Of a stretch of 14,507 nt of DNA, positions 1 through 7,664 are shown piece after piece. This DNA is from Pseudomonas sp. (GTDB taxonomy: Bacteria; Pseudomonadota; Gammaproteobacteria; Pseudomonadales; Pseudomonadaceae): the NCBI GenBank assembly GCA_030654635.1, contig JAURXE010000640.1:1-14507 (forward strand). Direction: 5' to 3'. Position 1 is the first letter of the stretch; every line of letters starts with the position of its first letter. The notes under the pieces were generated by a model. It saw only the letters and a list, made by a program, of their open reading frames with translations. It was not told where the DNA came from and ran no database searches. Both the position numbers and the translations under genes were made by a program.

Positions 1-546
1 TTAGGCGAGCTGTTTGTCGACCTGCCGCTGCCGGTCGACGCCCCCCACGTCAGGGAACACTGCGGCAAGTGTACGGCGTGCCTGGATATCTGCCCGACCA
101 GCGCCTTTGTCGGCCCCTATGTACTGGATGCGCGGCGCTGCATCTCTTACCAGACCATCGAGCTGAATGGCGCGATTCCGCTGGAACTGCGCCCACAGAT
201 CGGCAACCGAGTGTTTGGCTGCGACGACTGCCAGATTATCTGCCCCTGGAACCGCTTCGCCCGCCCCACCAGCCAGGGCGACTTCCAGCCCCGCCACCAA
301 CTGGATAACAGTGAACTGGCGCAGCTGTTTCGCTGGACCGAAGAGGAGTTCCTCAGCCGCACCGAAGGCTCGCCGCTACGCCGCACAGGCTATCAGAACT
401 GGCTGCGCAATCTTGCGGTGGGCCTGGGCAATGCACCTTCGAGCATTCCAGTGCTGGAAGCGCTCGAAGCGCGGCGCAACGATCCGTCGGAGCTGGTGCG
501 TGAGCATGTTGAGTGGGCGCTTGGTCGGCATGGACGGCACGACTGA
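1..546 (+). CDS. queG: Epoxyqueuosine reductase QueG, C-terminal part (cut by left edge)
   Basis: The reading frame is open from the first base to the TGA at 544-546, giving 181 visible residues; the start lies outside the window. QueG is a cobalamin-dependent 4Fe-4S enzyme that reduces epoxyqueuosine to queuosine at the wobble position of GUN-anticodon tRNAs. Two ferredoxin-type cysteine clusters are seen: CGKCTACLDICP (visible residues 21-32) and CDDCQIICPWN (residues 74-84). Between them lies the family segment RRCISYQTIE with NGAIP. The last ~50 residues are helical and resemble the HEAT-like repeat end of the family. The missing N-terminal part would hold the cobalamin-binding catalytic domain. 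The gene converges on orn with a 47-bp gap. The family call is firm because the paired cysteine motifs and the CPWN signature are diagnostic. Confidence 0.95.
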   Translation, partial: LGELFVDLPLPVDAPHVREHCGKCTACLDICPTSAFVGPYVLDARRCISYQTIELNGAIPLELRPQIGNRVFGCDDCQIICPWNRFARPTSQGDFQPRHQLDNSELAQLFRWTEEEFLSRTEGSPLRRTGYQNWLRNLAVGLGNAPSSIPVLEALEARRNDPSELVREHVEWALGRHGRHD

Positions 547-561
547 TTGCACAACCTTGGT

Positions 562-583
562 GGGCAACGCTGCGCCGCTGCCC
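562..583. terminator. Weak hairpin between convergent queG and orn
   Basis: GGGCA at 562-566 pairs with TGCCC at 579-583, and two more base pairs form inside after a mismatch. There is no T-tract on either strand, so an intrinsic terminator is doubtful. It is listed only because it is the sole stem seen in the short convergent gap. Confidence 0.2.
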
Positions 584-593
584 AGCCGATGCG

Positions 594-1136
594 TCACTCC
601 TTGATGAAGTGCTTGCGGTAGTACTGCAGCTCGGCAATCGACTCGCGAATATCATCCAGCGCCTGATGGGTGCCCTTCTTCTGCAGGCCATCTTTGAGCT
701 GCGGCGCCCAGCGTTCGACCAGAATCTTCAGGGTCGACACATCCAGATTGCGGTAGTGGAAGTAACCTTCCAGGGTCGGCATATAGCGACACAGAAAGCG
801 CCGATCCTGGCCAATACTGTTGCCGCAAATCGGCGACTTGCCCTTGGGCACCCATTGCTCGATAAAGGCCAGGGTCTGGGCCTCGGCCTCGGCCGGGCTG
901 ATTTTGCTGTCCCGTACCCGTTGGGTCAGGCCACTATCACCGTGGGTGCGGGTGTTCCACTCATCCATTCCGGCCAGCAGCGCATCGCTCTGATGCACGG
1001 CAATCACCGGGCCCTCGGCCAGCACATTGAGCTGGCTGTCGGTGATGATGGTGGCCATCTCGATGATGACGTCGGTGTCCGGCTCCAGGCCGGTCATTTC
1101 CAGGTCGATCCAGATCAAATTCAGTGGGTTTTGCAT
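594..1136 (-). CDS. orn: Oligoribonuclease (DEDDh 3'-5' exoribonuclease)
   Basis: Encodes 180 residues, the usual Orn length. Orn degrades very short RNAs (mainly dinucleotides) to mononucleotides. In Pseudomonas it is also the enzyme that clears pGpG, the linear product of c-di-GMP phosphodiesterases, so its activity feeds back on c-di-GMP levels. The DEDDh catalytic set is visible: D11 and E13 in WIDLEMTG, D111 in SIGQDRRF, H157 and D162 in [10 protein letters not shown]. The ATG at 1134-1136 was chosen because the protein then begins [16 protein letters not shown] as in the family. A GAGGAG ribosome-binding site (plus-strand CTCCTC at 1144-1149) sits 7 nt upstream. An in-frame ATG 17 codons further upstream would translate through the promoter-proximal palindrome and is not preferred. 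Divergent from rsgA, as in many gammaproteobacteria. Confidence 0.97.
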   Translation of the reverse strand: MQNPLNLIWIDLEMTGLEPDTDVIIEMATIITDSQLNVLAEGPVIAVHQSDALLAGMDEWNTRTHGDSGLTQRVRDSKISPAEAEAQTLAFIEQWVPKGKSPICGNSIGQDRRFLCRYMPTLEGYFHYRNLDVSTLKILVERWAPQLKDGLQKKGTHQALDDIRESIAELQYYRKHFIKE

Positions 1137-1158
1137 GCTGTTGCTCCTCGGCGTAGAC

Positions 1159-1184
1159 GCGCAGTTTAGCGTGCTAAACTGCGC
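1159..1184. repeat. Perfect 12-bp inverted repeat in the orn/rsgA divergent promoter region
   Basis: GCGCAGTTTAGC (1159-1170) and its exact reverse complement (1173-1184) are separated by GT. Each half contains the hexamer TAAACT facing outward: plus strand 1175-1180 towards rsgA, minus strand 1163-1168 towards orn. If used as -10 elements they would give leaders of about 20 nt for orn and 40 nt for rsgA. No good -35 hexamer was found at 17 bp for either. The palindrome may be the core of overlapping divergent promoters, an operator, or both. Confidence 0.6.
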
Positions 1185-1225
1185 CACGCTTTATTCTCCC
1201 GCAGCACTCCCCATTTGGAAGCCCC

Positions 1226-2245
1226 ATGGCCAAACGCCAACTCAACCGCCGGCAAAACTGGCGCATCGAGAAGATTCAGGATGAACGCGCCGCCCGTGCG
1301 GCCAAACGTGAATCGCACACCCTCGACACCCTCGAAGGCGGTGATCTCGGCCCCGAACAGCTGGGTTTAGTGATTGCCCACTTCGGCGTTCAGGTGGAAG
1401 TCGAGGCGCTGGATGGCGAATTGGCCGGCCAGGTATGCCGCTGCCACCTGCGCGCCAACTTGCCGGCACTGGTGACCGGCGACCAAGTGGTCTGGCGCGC
1501 CGGCAATCAAGGCATCGGCGTGATAGTTGCGCAACTGCCGCGCAGCACCGAGCTGTGCCGGCCGGACAGCCGCGGCCAACTCAAGCCAGTGGCGGCCAAC
1601 GTCGACCTGATTGTGATTGTGTTTGCCCCACTGCCAGAACCGCACCCGAACTTGATCGACCGCTACCTGGTGGCGGCCGAACACGCCGGCATTACCCCGC
1701 TGCTGCTGCTGAACAAAGCCGACCTGATCGATGCGCAAAATGGCCCGGCACTGGAAGCCTTGTTGGCGGTGTATCGCCAGCTCGGCTATCCGCTTTTGGA
1801 AGTGTCCGCCCATGAAGGCGGCGGCATGCAAGCCTTGCAAGAACGGCTAAATGGTCACGTCAGCGTTTTCGTCGGCCAATCGGGGGTGGGCAAATCCTCC
1901 CCGGTCAACAGCCTGCTGCCGGGCGTCGACCTGCGCGTCGGCCCCCTCTCGGAAGTGAGCGGCCAAGGCACACACACCACCACCACGGCGCGGCTGTTCC
2001 ACTTCCCCGGTGGCGGCAAGCTGATCGACTCCCCCGGCATTCGCGAATTTGGCCTCGGCCATGTCAGCCGCGATGACGTGGAAGCCGGCTTTATCGAGTT
2101 TCATGAGCTGCTCGGGCACTGCCGTTTTCGCGACTGCAAGCACGACCGCGAGCCTGGCTGTGCACTGCTCAAAGCCCTGGAAGAGGGGCGCATCCAGCAG
2201 CAGCGAATGAACAGCTATAGACACATCCTTAGCAGCCTGACCTAA
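1226..2245 (+). CDS. rsgA: Small-ribosomal-subunit biogenesis GTPase RsgA
   Basis: Encodes 339 residues. RsgA is a circularly permuted GTPase that checks late maturation of the 30S subunit. Visible order: basic N-terminus (1-35), OB-fold region (about 45-110), then the permuted G domain with G4 NKAD (163-166), G1 P-loop GQSGVGKSS (217-225), a Thr-rich switch region GTHTTTT (248-254) and G3 DSPG (268-271). It ends with the zinc knuckle ligands C299, C304, H306 and C312. The ATG at 1226 gives the usual [10 protein letters not shown] start, with GGAAG at 1217-1221 as a close, modest ribosome-binding site. Odd point: residue 226, right after the P-loop serines, is proline (CCG at 1901-1903), where the family has leucine (GKSSL). 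One base, CTG to CCG, would explain this. Otherwise the gene looks intact. It is followed by a shared bidirectional terminator. Confidence 0.96.
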   Translation: MAKRQLNRRQNWRIEKIQDERAARAAKRESHTLDTLEGGDLGPEQLGLVIAHFGVQVEVEALDGELAGQVCRCHLRANLPALVTGDQVVWRAGNQGIGVIVAQLPRSTELCRPDSRGQLKPVAANVDLIVIVFAPLPEPHPNLIDRYLVAAEHAGITPLLLLNKADLIDAQNGPALEALLAVYRQLGYPLLEVSAHEGGGMQALQERLNGHVSVFVGQSGVGKSSPVNSLLPGVDLRVGPLSEVSGQGTHTTTTARLFHFPGGGKLIDSPGIREFGLGHVSRDDVEAGFIEFHELLGHCRFRDCKHDREPGCALLKALEEGRIQQQRMNSYRHILSSLT

Positions 2246-2251
2246 GCGCAC

Positions 2252-2294
2252 CACCCATAAAAAAGCCGCGATGTTCGCGGCTTTTTTATGGGTG
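2252..2294. terminator. Bidirectional intrinsic terminator for rsgA (+) and motAB (-)
   Basis: A perfect 19-bp inverted repeat (arms 2252-2270 and 2276-2294) has a 5-nt loop ATGTT. A six-base A run in the left arm and a T run in the right arm give a GC-rich core (GCCGCG/CGCGGC) followed by U residues on both strands. It lies 7 bp after the rsgA stop and 8 bp after the motB stop, so it can end transcription from both sides. Confidence 0.93.
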
Positions 2295-2302
2295 CATTTC
2301 CG

Positions 2303-3355
2303 TTATCGCGGCGTCTGAACCTGATCCAGCTGCAAGGCACCATCCTCAAAGATATTCAGCTTCTCGCGCAATTGCGGCGCCTGCATCGGCTCGGCAATTG
2401 GTGCTGGCGCTGCGCCAGGCTCACCAGAGGCGCCTTCGGTTGCCCCCGTCTCGGCGGGCGCAGCTGGATCGGTCTCCTGAGCGCCTTCGATGCTGCGCTG
2501 CGCTTTTTTGGTTAACACCACTATGTCGATACGCCGGTTGACCGGATTAAGCGGATTATCCCGATCAAACAAGGCCGACGAGGCGTAGCCCACCACCCGC
2601 GCCACCTGATCATCCGGCACACCGCCGAACACCAAGGCACGCCGCGCGGCATTGGCGCGATTGGCCGACAGTTCCCAGTTACCAAAGTCGCCACGGCCGA
2701 CAAAGGGCTTGGCATCGGTATGACCACTGACACTGATCTTGTTCGGCACCGCCTTGATGGTGTCGGCCATGGCCAGCAGAATATCCTCGAAATAGGGTTC
2801 AAGGTTGGCGCTGCCGCTGGCAAACATCGGCCGATTGGCGGCATCCATGATCTGAATACGCAGACCATCCTGGGTGATCTCAAACAGAATCTGGTCTTTG
2901 AAATTCTTCAGCTGCGGGTTTTCTTCCACCTTATTCTGCAACTCTTGCAGCAACAGTTCGAGGCGCTCGCGCTCAACCTGCTCGGCCAGGCTTTCGGCCT
3001 GGGCCGGGTCGACCTTGGGATTGATTTCCGCCTCCTTGCCGACGTCCTGTGCTGGCCCGCCATCGACCTCATCCTTAACCTCTGGATTAAGAGTCCTATC
3101 CGGTGCCGGCGTTGGCGTACCGCCCAAGTCGATCACATAAGGACTGGCACTTTCGGTAAAACCCACCGGATCCTGAAAATAGCCGGAAATCAAACGCTTC
3201 TGCTCCGGGGTGGCCGAAGACATCAGCCACAGCAGCATAAAGAACGCCATCATCGCCGTGGCGAAGTCAGCGAAAGCAATTTTCCACGCGCCGCCGTGGT
3301 GGCCGGCGGCAATTTTCTTGACCCGCTTAACGATAATCGGCTGGTTGTTTTCCAT
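2303..3355 (-). CDS. motB: Flagellar motor stator protein MotB
   Basis: Encodes 350 residues. MotB anchors the stator to peptidoglycan and carries the proton-relay aspartate. The sequence shows a basic cytoplasmic tail (1-22), a single membrane segment (about 27-46) with D30 in AFADFATAMMAFFMLLWLM, and the plug/linker region. A Pro- and acid-rich linker (80-120) and a coiled segment (120-150) follow. The OmpA-like peptidoglycan-binding domain (about 165-282) has GHTDAKPF (211-218), NWELSANRA (226-234) and NPVNRRID (270-277). A basic segment and a Pro/Ala/Glu-rich tail of about 60 residues close the protein. It starts 5 bp after the motA stop, so the two genes are one operon. This is the MotB-type stator (H+ driven; D30 and the MotA partner fit) rather than PomB, but ion choice is an inference. 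Confidence 0.97.
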   Translation of the reverse strand: MENNQPIIVKRVKKIAAGHHGGAWKIAFADFATAMMAFFMLLWLMSSATPEQKRLISGYFQDPVGFTESASPYVIDLGGTPTPAPDRTLNPEVKDEVDGGPAQDVGKEAEINPKVDPAQAESLAEQVERERLELLLQELQNKVEENPQLKNFKDQILFEITQDGLRIQIMDAANRPMFASGSANLEPYFEDILLAMADTIKAVPNKISVSGHTDAKPFVGRGDFGNWELSANRANAARRALVFGGVPDDQVARVVGYASSALFDRDNPLNPVNRRIDIVVLTKKAQRSIEGAQETDPAAPAETGATEGASGEPGAAPAPIAEPMQAPQLREKLNIFEDGALQLDQVQTPR

Positions 3356-3360
3356 GGTGT

Positions 3361-4212
3361 TTAGCTACCACGCATGGCTTGCTCAAGCTCGCTAAAGCTT
3401 GGTCGATGGGCAGGGAACAGCACCTTGCGACCAAACTCCACGGCCAGGGTCGGCGGCATGCCAGACGCCGAGGCCACCAGACAAGCCTTGATGGCCTCGT
3501 AAACATTCAGCTCTTCTTTGGCGTCGTGCTCAATCGCCGTAGCCAGCGGGCCGAAGAAGCCATAGGCGGCCAGAATCCCCAAGAAGGTACCCACCAAGGC
3601 CGCCGCAACGTGACCACCGAGCTCGCTTTGCTCAACTTGACCAAGCAGGCCCATGGTCACCACGATCCCTAACACCGCCGCCACAATACCCATCGCCGGC
3701 ATACCATCGGCAATTCGCGCCACCGCATGGGCCGGGTGCTCGAGGTCTTCTTTGAGGCTATTGAGTTCCATATCAAACAGCCCCTCCAGCTCATGGGGGG
3801 CCATGTTGCCGGACGACATGATTCGCAGGTAGTCGCACACATAAGCGGTCATACCGGTATCTTTTAGGATGCCTGGGTATTTGCTGAAAATCGGGCTGGC
3901 AGCCGGGTCTTCAACATCCGATTCAATTGCCATCATGCCCTCACGGCGACTCTTGTTAAGAATCTCGTAGAGCATTTTCAGCACTTCCAGATAGAAGGTG
4001 TGAGTGAAGCGCGAGCTGAACATCTTCAGCGATTTTTTCAACACATGCATAAAGGTGCTGGGCGTGTTGGCTTGCAAGAAAGCCCCCAGCGATGCGCCTC
4101 CGATGATCAACACCTCGAAAGGCTGAAAGAGCGCCGCGACCTTCCCGTGAGACAGGATAAAACCGCCAATAACGCAGGCGAAAACGACGATGATGCCGAT
4201 GATTTTTATCAT
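3361..4212 (-). CDS. motA: Flagellar motor stator protein MotA
   Basis: Encodes 283 residues, a normal length for this MotA type. MotA forms the channel ring of the flagellar stator around a MotB dimer. Four membrane segments are seen at about 2-20, 32-50, 172-191 and 200-226. A large cytoplasmic loop between the second and third contains the torque-generating charged stretch around R89-R90-E91 and E97. The conserved prolines P172 (GMPAMG) and P222 (FFGPLATA) sit at the ends of TM3 and TM4. The start ATG at 4210-4212 follows a weak ribosome-binding site. It is first in the motAB operon and is preceded by a sigma-28-type promoter with an overlapping sigma-70-like one. Confidence 0.97.
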   Translation of the reverse strand: MIKIIGIIVVFACVIGGFILSHGKVAALFQPFEVLIIGGASLGAFLQANTPSTFMHVLKKSLKMFSSRFTHTFYLEVLKMLYEILNKSRREGMMAIESDVEDPAASPIFSKYPGILKDTGMTAYVCDYLRIMSSGNMAPHELEGLFDMELNSLKEDLEHPAHAVARIADGMPAMGIVAAVLGIVVTMGLLGQVEQSELGGHVAAALVGTFLGILAAYGFFGPLATAIEHDAKEELNVYEAIKACLVASASGMPPTLAVEFGRKVLFPAHRPSFSELEQAMRGS

Positions 4213-4265
4213 TAGAACGCGCTTACCAAGGGATGATTAAGAGTCTTTTTAAACAACTCTTCTAC

Positions 4266-4292
4266 TTATCGGATCTTATGAGCCAGACTATA
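4266..4292 (-). promoter_or_regulatory. Sigma-28 (FliA) promoter for motAB
   Basis: Read on the minus strand: TATAGTCT (4285-4292), exactly 11 bp, then TCCGATAA (4266-4273). Against the enterobacterial FliA consensus TAAAGTTT-N11-GCCGATAA this is 6/8 and 7/8 with the exact spacing. Transcription would start near 4258, giving a leader of about 46 nt before motA. Flagellar stator genes are classical late sigma-28 targets, so the context fits. Confidence 0.75.
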
Positions 4293-4314
4293 GCCAGTTA
4301 GCGCGAAAAGCCAA
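4287..4314 (-). promoter_or_regulatory. Possible sigma-70 promoter for motAB overlapping the FliA site
   Basis: Read on the minus strand: TTGGCT (4309-4314; 4/6 to TTGACA), 16 bp, then TATAGT (4287-4292; 5/6 to TATAAT). The TATAGT hexamer coincides with the FliA -35 box, so the two holoenzymes could not bind together. It would start transcription near 4280. Confidence 0.4.
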
Positions 4315-4328
4315 TTTGACCCGAGCCT

Positions 4329-5855
4329 ATGTCGACCAGTAAACCCCTGCCGCACACCCTCAGCGCCTGGCTCAAAGAGCTCGATGGCGTGCGCCTGCCA
4401 GTCAGCAATGACGAGCATCGCCGAGCCCTGCACACCCTGCGCGACAACAGAAGTTCGCTGGGCGAAATAGCTGAATCCCTGCAGGCCAGCCCAACGCTGG
4501 CACTGCTGGTTATGCGCGCGGCCAATCGTAGCAAAAGCAGCCTGAGCGACCCCGCCGCCAACCTTGAGGTCGCGCTGTCACGTCTAGGGCTACAAACGGC
4601 GGAAAACCTGCTCAATCAGCAGGCGCCGGTTAGCCCCGAACAAATCCCCCGCGAATTGCGTCAATTGCAACTGCTCAGCCGGCATGCCGCCCAGCAAGCC
4701 AGCGGCCTATTTGGCGCACGCCTGGCGCGACTCTGGCACGACGTACATTGCAGCAGCCTGCTGTTTTTGGCGCCGCTGTGGCCGCTGATTGCCAGCCATC
4801 CGCAGCTGTTTAATGCCTGGGAGCAGCGGGTACTGATCAAAGGCGAGCCCGCCGCAAAGGTCGAACGCGAGCTGCTCGGTCTGCCGCTGCTGCAAATTTG
4901 CTTAGCGCTGGCAGAAAAATGGCGACTGCCGGAATGGGTATTACTGGGCTATCGACTGCTGCTCAATGATCGCCGCCAACTGGTCAAAGCCCTGCGTATC
5001 GCCCGCGCCCAAGAGCAACCCGCGCAGCAGCAACCCTTACTTGATGATGACAGCCCACTGCGCCGCTGGCTGACCCTGCCGAGCAACTGCATCTTGCTGG
5101 CCAATGGCTTGGCGGTGTCTGCCCATCAAGCCTGGAGTTGGCCGCTAGCGCTACGCTGGCAACAATTAACTGGGCTGTACCTGCAACTCAATCTCGGCGA
5201 TTTGCAGCAGCAGGTACACCAACAGGCTGTCAACAGTGCACGCAAACACTGCGCCGCCGAGCTTTGGCATCCCGCCCAGGCGTTGCTCTGGCCGTGGCAC
5301 TGCCGCCACTTACACGCCGAACAACCGCTGGCAGCCCCCGCACCGCTCGCAACCGAGGTGACGGCGTGGCGCAAGCACTGCAGCGAACTACTGGGCGAGC
5401 CCAGCCCCTTTACCAATGTGCTGCAGCTAACCAGCTGCATCCGCGATGCACTGCAAGCCTGCGGCATGCAGCGCTTATTACTGTTGCTGGCCGACCGTAA
5501 CCATAGTCGCCTGGTGGCTCAGCAAACACTTGGGCTGCCCAAAGAAGCCAGCGGTTTAAGCCTGGACCCCAACCAAAGCAAGGTGCTGCGGCAACTGTTG
5601 AGCAAACCCGCGCAGCTGCGCCTGAGCCCAGCCAACATCGCCCAGTATTCGGCGCTATTGCCGGGCAACCTGAAAAGCTTATTCCCCAGCGAGCAGCTGA
5701 TACTGCGCTCCATCGCCAATCAAGAACGGGTGACCATGCTGTTGATTGTCGACCAATCCGGTGCAGCCTTCAGCGAGGCCAGCCTGCAGGCCTTTGGTAA
5801 AACCGTGCAATGCATTGAGCGCGCACTGGCCAGCTTTGCCAAACGCAGCCGTTAA
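4329..5855 (+). CDS. HDOD-domain protein with a C-terminal GAF-like region, function unknown
   Basis: Encodes 508 residues. The N-terminal half (about 15-230) matches the HDOD pattern: LPVSNDEHRRALHTL, SLGEIAESLQASPTLALLVMRAAN, and LEVALSRLGLQTAENLL. A single HD pair lies at W136-H137-D138. The full metal-dependent HD phosphohydrolase set is not evident, as is normal for HDOD proteins, which act mainly as signalling or scaffold modules. The middle (230-345) is Leu/Gln/Trp-rich and helical. The C-terminal ~150 residues have alternating strands and helices suggestive of a GAF-like sensor fold. No membrane segment or signal peptide is visible. It is divergent from motA and starts a plus-strand run with rhdA 46 bp downstream. 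The ATG at 4329 has only a weak GAG upstream. Its place next to motAB suggests, but does not show, a role in motility or signalling. Confidence 0.85.
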   Translation: MSTSKPLPHTLSAWLKELDGVRLPVSNDEHRRALHTLRDNRSSLGEIAESLQASPTLALLVMRAANRSKSSLSDPAANLEVALSRLGLQTAENLLNQQAPVSPEQIPRELRQLQLLSRHAAQQASGLFGARLARLWHDVHCSSLLFLAPLWPLIASHPQLFNAWEQRVLIKGEPAAKVERELLGLPLLQICLALAEKWRLPEWVLLGYRLLLNDRRQLVKALRIARAQEQPAQQQPLLDDDSPLRRWLTLPSNCILLANGLAVSAHQAWSWPLALRWQQLTGLYLQLNLGDLQQQVHQQAVNSARKHCAAELWHPAQALLWPWHCRHLHAEQPLAAPAPLATEVTAWRKHCSELLGEPSPFTNVLQLTSCIRDALQACGMQRLLLLLADRNHSRLVAQQTLGLPKEASGLSLDPNQSKVLRQLLSKPAQLRLSPANIAQYSALLPGNLKSLFPSEQLILRSIANQERVTMLLIVDQSGAAFSEASLQAFGKTVQCIERALASFAKRSR

Positions 5856-5889
5856 CGCTTGCGCTACAATCGACGCCTTTCTTGGATTT

Positions 5890-5895
5890 GGAGGG
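5890..5895 (+). promoter_or_regulatory. Ribosome-binding site that fixes the rhdA start
   Basis: GGAGGG lies 6 nt before the ATG at 5902. It selects that codon over an in-frame ATG at 5746 that lies inside the upstream gene. Confidence 0.85.
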
Positions 5896-5901
5896 CCACC
5901 T

Positions 5902-6717
5902 ATGGCCGCCTTCGCTGCGCTACCACTGGTGATCGAGCCGGCTGACCTAGCTGCCCGCCTGAGCGCCCCCGAATTAATCCTGGTCGACCTGACCAGCGCC
6001 GCCCGCTACGCCGAAGGCCATATCCCCGGCGCACACTTTGTTGACCCTAAACGCACCCAACTCGGCCAGCCCCCAGCGCCCGGTTTACTGCCGTCGCAAG
6101 CGCAGCTGGAAGCCTTATTCAGTGAGTTGGGGCATAACCCGGACGCGGTGTATGTGGTCTATGACGACGAAGGCGGCGGCTGGGCCGGACGTTTCATCTG
6201 GTTGCTTGATGTCATCGGCCACCACAACTACCACTACCTCAATGGCGGCTTGCTGGCGTGGCTGGCCGATCAGCGCGAGCTGTCTTGCACCGCCCCAGCC
6301 AAGCACAATGCAGCACTGAGCCTACATGTGCTGCAAGCACCCACGGCCAGCAGGGAATACCTGCAAGGTCGCTTGGGCGCTGCCGACCTGACCATCTGGG
6401 ATGCCCGCTCTGCCGGCGAGTACAGTGGCGATAAAGCCCTCGCTACCAAGGCCGGGCACATCCCTGGCGCGGTCAACTTCGACTGGACCCAGGCGATGGA
6501 CCCGGCGCGCAACCTGCGCATTCGCAGCGACATCGCGCCAGTCCTGCTGGAGCTGGGCATTAGCCCAGACAAAGAACTCATCACCCACTGCCAAACCCAC
6601 CACCGCTCAGGTCTTACCTACCTGATCGCCAAATCGCTGGGCTACCCACGGGTCAAAGCGTACGCCGGCTCTTGGGGCGAATGGGGCAACCACCCCGACA
6701 CCCCAGTCGAACGTTAA
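5902..6717 (+). CDS. rhdA: Rhodanese / thiosulfate sulfurtransferase RhdA
   Basis: Encodes 271 residues in two tandem rhodanese domains (about 8-130 and 150-268). It transfers sulfane sulfur from thiosulfate, or another persulfide donor, to cyanide or other acceptors in the cytoplasm. In Pseudomonas relatives it is linked to cyanide detoxification and sulfur delivery. The catalytic Cys230 sits in the loop CQTHHRSG, the same unusual active-site loop and position known for Azotobacter vinelandii RhdA; R235 within it would bind the substrate anion. The N-terminal domain has YDDEGGGWAGR in the loop position and no catalytic cysteine, as expected for the inactive structural half. The domain starts RYAEGHIPGAHFVD and EYSGD...GHIPGAVNFDW are typical. 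It lies between the HDOD gene and psd with gaps of 46 and 44 bp, so co-transcription is likely. Confidence 0.96.
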   Translation: MAAFAALPLVIEPADLAARLSAPELILVDLTSAARYAEGHIPGAHFVDPKRTQLGQPPAPGLLPSQAQLEALFSELGHNPDAVYVVYDDEGGGWAGRFIWLLDVIGHHNYHYLNGGLLAWLADQRELSCTAPAKHNAALSLHVLQAPTASREYLQGRLGAADLTIWDARSAGEYSGDKALATKAGHIPGAVNFDWTQAMDPARNLRIRSDIAPVLLELGISPDKELITHCQTHHRSGLTYLIAKSLGYPRVKAYAGSWGEWGNHPDTPVER

Positions 6718-6750
6718 GTTCTGCGTCAGCCAGATTTTTCAACAGTTTTA

Positions 6751-6756
6751 AAGGAG
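6751..6756 (+). promoter_or_regulatory. Ribosome-binding site that fixes the psd start
   Basis: AAGGAG lies 5 nt before the ATG at 6762. It rules out the longer in-frame start at 6672, which lies inside rhdA. Confidence 0.85.
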
Positions 6757-6761
6757 CCACA

Positions 6762-7622
6762 ATGCAACAGCGTCTGTTTATCCTCAGCCAGTACCTACTG
6801 CCCCATCATCTGCTGTCACGCCTGATTGGCTACGCCGCAGAATGCCGGATCAGTTGGTTTAAGAGCCGTCTGATCAATTGGTTCGCCAAGCAATACCAAG
6901 TCGACATGAGCGAAGCCGCCGTCGAGCAGCTGGATGCCTACGAGCACTTCAATGCCTTCTTCACCCGCGCCCTAAAAGACGGTGCCCGCCCGCTCGACAA
7001 CAGCACCGGCGCGGTACTGAGCCCCGCCGACGGCGCCGTCAGCCAGCTGGGTAAAATCGAACACGGGCGGATTTTCCAGGCCAAAGGCCACAGCTTCAGC
7101 GTACTGGAGCTGCTGGGTGGCGACAGCGCCCGCGCGGCGGAGTTTATGGGCGGCGAATTTGCCACCATTTACCTGTCGCCCAAGGATTACCATCGCGTGC
7201 ACATGCCGCTGGCCGGCACCCTGCGTGAAATGGTCTATGTTCCCGGCCGGCTGTTTTCCGTCAATCAAACCACCGCCGAAAACGTCCCGGAACTGTTCGC
7301 CCGCAACGAGCGAGCGGTGTGCATTTTCGACACCGAACGCGGGCCAATGGCGGTGGTATTGGTCGGTGCGATGATCGTCGCCTCAATCGAAACTGTCTGG
7401 GCAGGTCTGGTCACTCCGCCCAAGCGCGAACTCAAAACCAGCCGTTACGACGCCGCCGCCCGTGCCCCCATTGAGCTAGCCAAGGGTGCTGAACTGGGCC
7501 GTTTCAAACTCGGCTCTACCGCCATTGTGTTGTTTGGCCCAGAGCAAGTGCAGTGGGCCACAGAATTAGATGCTGGTAGCCCAGTACGCATGGGCCAACG
7601 CCTCGGCGCCAGCAACGTTTAA
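6762..7622 (+). CDS. psd: Phosphatidylserine decarboxylase proenzyme
   Basis: Encodes 286 residues, typical of the bacterial type. Psd makes phosphatidylethanolamine from phosphatidylserine at the cytoplasmic membrane. The proenzyme cleaves itself between G251 and S252 in the LGST motif (residues 250-253), turning the serine into the pyruvoyl cofactor; the short alpha chain is the last ~35 residues. The triad partners are visible: D90 in SPADGAV and the histidines of YHRVHMP (H144, H147). The amphipathic N-terminus (MQQRLFILSQYLLPHHLLSRLIGY) fits membrane attachment. It probably ends the transcription unit that begins at the HDOD gene. No convincing intrinsic terminator follows, only a GCCGGG/CCCGGC stem at 7665-7687 without a T-tract. 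Confidence 0.97.
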   Translation: MQQRLFILSQYLLPHHLLSRLIGYAAECRISWFKSRLINWFAKQYQVDMSEAAVEQLDAYEHFNAFFTRALKDGARPLDNSTGAVLSPADGAVSQLGKIEHGRIFQAKGHSFSVLELLGGDSARAAEFMGGEFATIYLSPKDYHRVHMPLAGTLREMVYVPGRLFSVNQTTAENVPELFARNERAVCIFDTERGPMAVVLVGAMIVASIETVWAGLVTPPKRELKTSRYDAAARAPIELAKGAELGRFKLGSTAIVLFGPEQVQWATELDAGSPVRMGQRLGASNV

Positions 7623-7664
7623 TCACGGCCAAGCAGAATTTACCGCTCAACAACTGCAAGCCAT

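Noticed and set aside
513..1169. Open frame of 218 codons on the plus strand opposite orn
   Set aside because: It lies antisense to a fully supported oligoribonuclease with all catalytic residues, has no ribosome-binding site, and its product resembles no family.
2720..3364. Open frame of 214 codons on the plus strand opposite motB
   Set aside because: Shadow of motB caused by GC-biased codon positions; MotB on the other strand is complete and in an operon.
4316..4321. TTGACC, a near-perfect -35 hexamer before the HDOD gene
   Set aside because: It is 7 bp from the start codon, so any transcript from it would begin inside the gene.
5865..5870. TACAAT, a -10-like hexamer just before rhdA
   Set aside because: The best -35-like sequence (TTGCCA at 5836) is 23 bp away, too far; rhdA is more simply explained as co-transcribed with the HDOD gene.
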